This document shows, in pieces, positions 60,035 through 64,000 of a stretch of 64,000 nucleotides of DNA (positions within the stretch are counted from its first letter, which is position 1; the number at the start of each line of letters is the position of its first letter). The notes under the pieces were generated by a model that was given only the letters and a program-made list of their open reading frames with translations, was not told where the DNA came from and searched no databases. The DNA comes from Mucilaginibacter sp. PAMB04168 (GTDB taxonomy: Bacteria; Bacteroidota; Bacteroidia; Sphingobacteriales; Sphingobacteriaceae): assembly GCF_039634365.2 (NCBI RefSeq), contig NZ_CP155079.2:1798001-1862000 (forward strand), in the 5' to 3' direction. The translations under genes were made by a program, and so were the position numbers.

Positions 60035-60973
60035 ATGATAAATATGAATAATAACAATTATGATGTGGTAATTATTGGCGGAAGCTACGCCGGGTTATCA
60101 GCGGCTTTAGCTTTAGGACGGGCCCTTTTTAACGTACTGATTATTGACAGTGGACGCCCATGTAACCAGCAAACGCCGCACTCACATAACTTTCTTACAC
60201 AGGATGGTGTGGAGCCGGCAGTTATAGCAGAAAAAGCCCTAAAGCAGGCGCTCATTTATCCCGGCGTAAACCTGCTTGCGGATAAGGTAATTTCGGTAGC
60301 AGGCACGGATGGACGTTTCGACGTTATGACCGAAGGGGGGGAAGCCGTACATGCCAAAAAGCTGTTGTTTGCAACCGGTATACGCGATATTATGCCAGAT
60401 ATACCGGGTCTGGCGGAATGCTGGGGCATATCAGCTATTCATTGTCCTTATTGCCACGGTTATGAATACAAAGGTGTTGCAACCGGACTTTTAGCCAATG
60501 GTGACGAAGCAGCGGATCATGCTGCTTTCCTTAGCAACTGGACCGACAACCTAACCGTGTATACCAATGGAGAATCTGTAATATCATTAGATAAGCAACA
60601 AATGCTTGCCGACTTGCAGGTTAAGATAGTTGAGACGACCGTTCAGCGTTTAAAACATGATAGCGGAAAATTAGAAAGCGTTATTTTAGCCAATGGCAGC
60701 GAAATCCCTATTAGCGCATTGTATGTAAGGCTGCCTTTCGAACAGCATACCCCAGTTTTGGAAAACATCGGGTGCCGATTAACTAAACAGGGTTACATAG
60801 AAGTAGATGAAACCCGGCAAACCAGCGTAGCAGGCATTTATGCAGCTGGCGACAATATGAGCCCCATGCGGTCTGTATCTGGTGCAGTAGCATCAGGAAC
60901 TATGGCTGGTGTGTTCATAAGCCGGCAGTTGATCACAGAAAGAAATCTGTCAAGGACCAGACCTCGCGTTTAA
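60035..60973 (+). CDS. Thioredoxin-reductase-like FAD/NAD(P)H disulfide oxidoreductase
   Basis: The 312-residue protein has the FAD motif VVIIGGSYAGLSAALALGRA, the redox pair Cys137-Cys140 in IHCPYCHGYEYKG, and the second dinucleotide part (GIYAAGDNMSPMRSVSGAVASGTMAGV). It has thioredoxin-reductase size. The CPYCHG wording resembles the thioredoxin-reductase-like group that includes GliT/HlmI-type dithiol oxidases rather than the classic CAxC of TrxB. It probably reduces or forms a disulfide in a small thiol or a peptide. Regulated by the TetR protein encoded just before it. Confidence 0.88.
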   Translation: MINMNNNNYDVVIIGGSYAGLSAALALGRALFNVLIIDSGRPCNQQTPHSHNFLTQDGVEPAVIAEKALKQALIYPGVNLLADKVISVAGTDGRFDVMTEGGEAVHAKKLLFATGIRDIMPDIPGLAECWGISAIHCPYCHGYEYKGVATGLLANGDEAADHAAFLSNWTDNLTVYTNGESVISLDKQQMLADLQVKIVETTVQRLKHDSGKLESVILANGSEIPISALYVRLPFEQHTPVLENIGCRLTKQGYIEVDETRQTSVAGIYAAGDNMSPMRSVSGAVASGTMAGVFISRQLITERNLSRTRPRV

Positions 60974-61059
60974 TGTTTAACCTAAAATCAGTATAAAGGT
61001 GTAGCCCAGTGAAGGCCTTTATACTGATATTGGGTCAATGGCAAAGCATTTTTTAAATG

Positions 61060-61089
61060 TTGAGAATAAAAAATATTATCGTAATATTG
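61060..61089 (+). promoter_or_regulatory. Promoter of the arsenic operon
   Basis: TTG at 61060-61062, exactly 19 bp, then TAATATTG (one mismatch to TAnnTTTG) at 61082-61089, 12 bp before the arsR start. The -7 element lies inside operator 1. Confidence 0.75.
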
Positions 61090-61093
61090 CGAT
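61078..61093. promoter_or_regulatory. ArsR operator 1 over the -7 element
   Basis: ATCGTAATATTGCGAT is palindromic at 14 of 16 positions. It covers the TAATATTG element, so ArsR binding would shut the operon off in the absence of arsenite. Confidence 0.8.
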
Positions 61094-61100
61094 GTAAAAT

Positions 61101-61430
61101 ATGGGTATTACTAAAACAGAAATTTTTACTGATGAGCAGAACCGGTTGGCGGTAATGCTTAAAGCCATTGCGCACCCTGCCCGTATTGCCATACTTGAAC
61201 ACATTATAAAGGCAAATGCTTGTATATGCGGTGACTTGGTTGAGGAGTTGGGTCTGGCGCAGGCCACCATTTCGCAGCACTTAAAGGAACTCAAAAATGC
61301 AGGCCTCATACAAGGTACCATTGAGGGAGTGAGTGTGTGTTATTGCATTGAGCCTAAGGCCTGGGCGTTGTTGCAAAGCCAACTCAATAGTTTCTTTAAC
61401 GCTTATACAGAACCCAAATCCTGCTGCTAA
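61101..61430 (+). CDS. arsR: ArsR/SmtB-type arsenic-responsive repressor
   Basis: The 109-residue winged-helix protein has LKAIAHPARIAILEHIIKANACICGDLVEELGLAQATISQHLKELKNAGLI, with Cys41 and Cys43 (CIC) where ArsR-type As(III) sensors have a CxC pair, and C-terminal Cys-Cys (SCC). It would leave DNA when As(III)/Sb(III) binds. It heads the arsenic genes, and the two palindromes (61078 and 61449) fit autoregulation. The gap to the next gene is 54 bp with operator 2 in it. Confidence 0.93.
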   Translation: MGITKTEIFTDEQNRLAVMLKAIAHPARIAILEHIIKANACICGDLVEELGLAQATISQHLKELKNAGLIQGTIEGVSVCYCIEPKAWALLQSQLNSFFNAYTEPKSCC

Positions 61431-61448
61431 AAAAATTTGAGTTTATAT

Positions 61449-61464
61449 ATCGCAATATTGCAAT
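61449..61464. promoter_or_regulatory. ArsR operator 2 within the operon
   Basis: ATCGCAATATTGCAAT shares CAATATTGC with operator 1 and is palindromic at 14 of 16 positions. It lies 20 bp before the DUF6428 gene. Confidence 0.7.
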
Positions 61465-61484
61465 AATACATTTTATGGATTTTT

Positions 61485-62045
61485 ATGGAAACAATAAACT
61501 GGCAAGATTTTAAAGCTAAGCTAAGAGCCAATCCAAATTTGACCTTGCAGTTTCAGTATGCTGATGATAAGTGGGTTGATGCCGCCTATCACATCACCGA
61601 AATTAAACAGGCGCCTATAACATCGGTTGATTGCGGCGGTGTGATGAACGCCTGGACAGAGATTATTGTGCAGCTGTGGGAGCCGCTTAATGAGCAGCAG
61701 GATCGCGCCATGAACGTGGGCAAAGCTTTATCTATAATTGATTTGGTAGAAAAAGCACTACCCCTTAACCCTAACGGCTTAATAAAAATTGAATTTGGCA
61801 ACACCGCGTTTGATACACGCCAGATGCTGCCCAAACAGCTGGTAATAAATGGCGATAACCTGATTGTAGACCTACGGGCAGACACCGTTCAATGCAAGGC
61901 TATAGAGAGGGGCGGAAGCTGTGGCGTTAATGATAAAGGCGAAGAATGCTGCACGCCCGTTGCCCAAGCGAAACCTAAGATCCAGTTGAAAAACTTAGCC
62001 GTTTCGGCAGCTCCAAGCTGCGAACCTGGCTCGGGCTGCTGTTAA
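61485..62045 (+). CDS. DUF6428 protein with Cys-rich tail, arsenic operon
   Basis: The 186-residue protein has the DUF6428 opening INWQDFKAKLRANPNLTLQFQYADDKWVDAAYHITEIKQAPITSVDCGG and an alpha/beta body to about residue 130. Its C-terminal about 55 residues hold eight Cys in clusters (GSCGVNDKGEECC, then SCEPGSGCC), similar to the Cys end of ArsR-linked proteins. DUF6428 is often found beside arsR and arsC in Bacteroidota but has no known activity. The tail might bind As(III) or shuttle it to the exporter; this is inference. It is 10 bp before arsC. Confidence 0.82.
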   Translation: METINWQDFKAKLRANPNLTLQFQYADDKWVDAAYHITEIKQAPITSVDCGGVMNAWTEIIVQLWEPLNEQQDRAMNVGKALSIIDLVEKALPLNPNGLIKIEFGNTAFDTRQMLPKQLVINGDNLIVDLRADTVQCKAIERGGSCGVNDKGEECCTPVAQAKPKIQLKNLAVSAAPSCEPGSGCC

Positions 62046-62055
62046 TTATGGCGTT

Positions 62056-62478
62056 ATGAAGAATATATTAGTACTGTGCACCGGCAACAGTTGCCGCAGC
62101 CAGCTGGCAGAAGGGTATTTGAGGCACTTTGCCGGTATTAATGCCCAGGTTTATAGCGCGGGCATTGAAACGCATGGCGTAAACCCTAAAGCCATACAGG
62201 TAATGGCCGAGGATGGTATAGCTATATCGCACCACACCTCTAATCATGTGGATGAGTATTTAACTATACCGTTTGATTATGTGATTACTGTTTGTGATAA
62301 TGCAAATGAGGCTTGTCCGTTTTTTCCGGGCAATGCGCAGCGGTTTCATTATAACTTCCCTGATCCGGCCAAGGCAACCGGTACGCCTGAGGAGATAATG
62401 AATGAGTTTAGGCGGGTGCGGGATATGATTAAAAAGTATGCCGCCAGTTTTGTGAAACAGCATTTAGGCGTGCAGTAA
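62056..62478 (+). CDS. arsC: Arsenate reductase, thioredoxin-coupled (LMW-PTP type)
   Basis: The 140-residue protein has the low-molecular-weight phosphatase P-loop at residues 8-15 (CTGNSCRS) with nucleophile Cys8, then the two further redox Cys80 and Cys87 in VCDNANEACPFFPG and the helix NFPDPAKATGTPEE. These match ArsC of the pI258/Bacillus type, which reduces As(V) to As(III) with thioredoxin. The size equals the family's. Product would be exported by the ACR3 transporter encoded 13 bp downstream. Confidence 0.96.
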   Translation: MKNILVLCTGNSCRSQLAEGYLRHFAGINAQVYSAGIETHGVNPKAIQVMAEDGIAISHHTSNHVDEYLTIPFDYVITVCDNANEACPFFPGNAQRFHYNFPDPAKATGTPEEIMNEFRRVRDMIKKYAASFVKQHLGVQ

Positions 62479-62491
62479 GTAAATATAAAAT

Positions 62492-63574
62492 ATGCCTGCC
62501 AATAATTGTGCCCCCGCTGCTGAAAGAAAGCGCTTAAGCTTTCTGGACCGCTACCTTACCTTGTGGATATTTTTGGCCATGGGTATCGGCATAGCCATCG
62601 GATATTTTGTGCCATCGGTAGCCGCAACTGTTAATTCCTACTCCAACGGAACAACCAATATTCCCTTAGCCATAGGTTTAATACTAATGATGTACCCGCC
62701 GTTTGCGAAAATGAAACTGGAAAATTTAGGACAGGTGTTTAAAAATACCAAAGTGCTGAGCGCTTCCTTGTTTTTAAACTGGGTTATTGGTCCGGTACTG
62801 ATGTTTATACTTGCCGTGGTTTTTTTGCACGACAAGCCTGAATATATGGTGGGCCTTATCATGATTGGGTTTGCCCGTTGCATAGCCATGGTAATGGTAT
62901 GGAACGAACTGGCCGGTGGCAGCCGCGAATACGCGGCCGGATTGGTAGCCCTTAACAGCATCTTCCAGGTGTTGCTATACAGCATTTATGCTTACCTGTT
63001 TATCTCAGTTTTGCTACCTTTATTGGGCTTGCATGGTGCCGAAGTGAAGGTAAGCATGAGCGAGATAGCCGGGTCCGTAGGCATTTATCTAGGTATACCC
63101 TTTGCCGCAGGCGTTATAAGCCGTTTTCTGTTTATTAAAGCTAAAGGGCAGGAGTGGTATAATAACAAGTTTATCCCCTTGGTTTCGCCTGTTACTTTAA
63201 TAGCGCTGCTTTTTACCATTATGGTAATGTTTAGCCTCAAAGGGCAGTTAATTGTGCAAATACCGTTTGATGTGGTACGCATTGCCATACCATTGGTAAT
63301 TTACTTTGCCATTATGTTTCTGATAAGCTTTTATATAGGTAAGGTGCTTGGAGCAAACTACGCACAAAATGCGGCTATAGCTTTTACTGCGGCCGGTAAT
63401 AATTTTGAGCTGGCCATTGCCGTTGCTATTGGCGTGTTTGGCATCAACTCCGGCCAGGCTTTTGCCGGGGTGATTGGTCCGCTGGTTGAAGTACCTGCCC
63501 TTATTGCCTTAGTTAATATAGCGTTTTGGCTCCGAAATAAGTATTACAAAGTGGAGATTGGTAATCCGGAGTAG
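62492..63574 (+). CDS. acr3: ACR3-family arsenite efflux permease
   Basis: The 360-residue protein has ten membrane helices and the ACR3 signature [31 protein letters not shown], where Cys is the conserved thiol of helix 4, and [20 protein letters not shown] with the Asn/Glu of helix 9. It exports As(III) using the proton gradient. It is the last gene of the arsR operon and is followed by a strong terminator. Confidence 0.97.
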   Translation: MPANNCAPAAERKRLSFLDRYLTLWIFLAMGIGIAIGYFVPSVAATVNSYSNGTTNIPLAIGLILMMYPPFAKMKLENLGQVFKNTKVLSASLFLNWVIGPVLMFILAVVFLHDKPEYMVGLIMIGFARCIAMVMVWNELAGGSREYAAGLVALNSIFQVLLYSIYAYLFISVLLPLLGLHGAEVKVSMSEIAGSVGIYLGIPFAAGVISRFLFIKAKGQEWYNNKFIPLVSPVTLIALLFTIMVMFSLKGQLIVQIPFDVVRIAIPLVIYFAIMFLISFYIGKVLGANYAQNAAIAFTAAGNNFELAIAVAIGVFGINSGQAFAGVIGPLVEVPALIALVNIAFWLRNKYYKVEIGNPE

Positions 63575-63594
63575 GCCGGTAAAGTTGGCTTAAA

Positions 63595-63632
63595 CAAACA
63601 AGCCCCGTCACTTTAATACCGGGGCTTGTTTG
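63595..63632 (+). terminator. Rho-independent terminator of the arsenic operon
   Basis: CAAACAAGCCCCG and its exact complement form a 13-bp stem with a 12-nt loop. Convergent use for the DinB-like gene is possible. Confidence 0.93.
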
Positions 63633-63653
63633 GGTATGATGTATTACGAAACA

Positions 63654-64000
63654 TTACCAGCGCTCCCAAAAAGGAGGCGGCGTAATGCCTAACGAGCGCA
63701 GGTAAACATAGCCTTGCCCACGGTGATGAACTTCGTTATCGATAAAATATAATAAGGTCGAAAAGATGGTGCCCTCATATTGGCCAAAGGCTTTGTCCAT
63801 TTCCTGAAAACGGGCTGGTGTAATATGTGGCCAAAGCAAATTTAAACGTACTGTTACCTTGTCCCACTGGTTTAAAATTTCTTCCTTACTCGCCGGAATG
63901 TTACGGGTAATGTGCGAAGAGTTTTCCATTTGAGGCCACTCGCCGGTCGCCGCGCCCTCAATACCACCGCCTGCCAGGTCAATCATTTCCATCACCAGTT
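63654..64000 (-). CDS. DinB-family protein, N-terminus beyond the window
   Basis: The frame is open to the right edge, so the protein's start lies outside. The visible 115 residues show the C-terminal part of the DinB/YfiT four-helix fold: NEVHHRGQGYVYLRSLGITPPPFWERW with a metal-binding His, and FQEMDKAFGQYEG. DinB-superfamily proteins bind a metal ion; some act in thiol transfer or DNA-damage response, most have no known role. The reading frame enters at LVMEMIDLAG, and a local ATG at 63995 is not its start. Confidence 0.8.
   Translation of the reverse strand, partial: LVMEMIDLAGGGIEGAATGEWPQMENSSHITRNIPASKEEILNQWDKVTVRLNLLWPHITPARFQEMDKAFGQYEGTIFSTLLYFIDNEVHHRGQGYVYLRSLGITPPPFWERW

Noticed and set aside
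1..64000. tRNA, rRNA, CRISPR, insertion sequences, integrase or phage genes
   Set aside because: I looked on both strands and saw no cloverleaf, spacer array, transposase motif or integrase; none is reported.

Overview
The window comes from a member of the Bacteroidota, most likely family Sphingobacteriaceae (Mucilaginibacter/Pedobacter-like). Supporting signs are a type IX secretion pair (PorP/SprF-like protein beside a 1206-residue protein with a type B sorting domain), a SusC-style carboxypeptidase-regulatory domain on a TonB receptor, several glycoside hydrolases, HTH_18 AraC regulators, and promoters of the Bacteroidota form TTG-N19-TAnnTTTG. No rRNA, tRNA, CRISPR array, insertion sequence or integrase was seen. 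It reads as ordinary accessory chromosome rich in carbohydrate, efflux and stress genes.

Layout. 1-2350: OmpA-like gene (cut by the left edge), a DUF937-like small protein and an MpaB/DUF2236-type haem oxygenase. 2447-8984: marR-tolC-adaptor-RND efflux operon on the minus strand, with an exact MarR palindrome over the marR promoter. 9067-15541: secreted M28 peptidase, a REP-like repeat, and the translationally coupled T9SS pair. 15542-25541: MFS transporter behind a predicted RNA pseudoknot, GH3 enzyme, PAS histidine kinase with an extra C-terminal domain, TonB receptor with two matching regulator boxes around its promoter, ThuA protein. 25708-28619: GH30-like enzyme, a decayed gene, a small lipoprotein. 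28710-35866: a five-gene catabolic operon (iron alcohol dehydrogenase, DapA-like aldolase, PdxA2-like dehydrogenase, DUF1537 acid-sugar kinase, Na+/solute symporter) with a divergent AraC regulator. 35949-46043: small membrane protein, YjbQ, a beta-helix/TIM-barrel fusion, two sensor kinases, MBOAT-like pair, and a ChrB-AraC fusion regulator.

46150-50728: an AraC regulator, a quinone oxidoreductase and two tandem SDR genes. The regulator's own promoter and the SDR promoter carry the same 15-bp site in copies 21 bp apart, placed alike relative to the -7 element; this is the best-supported regulatory discovery here. 50782-59222: MFS transporter, PAS kinase, two VOC proteins, ArsR-regulated Old Yellow Enzyme, AI-2E-family transporter, orphan LytTR regulator, SPW-repeat membrane protein. 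59399-60973: TetR regulator with a His-rich loop and a thioredoxin-reductase-like flavoprotein sharing a 16-bp operator. 61078-63632: arsenic operon arsR-DUF6428-arsC-acr3 with two ArsR palindromes and a strong terminator. 63654-64000: DinB-like gene cut by the right edge.

Functions are assigned from recognisable motifs and gene order only. No homology search, structure prediction or folding program was run.
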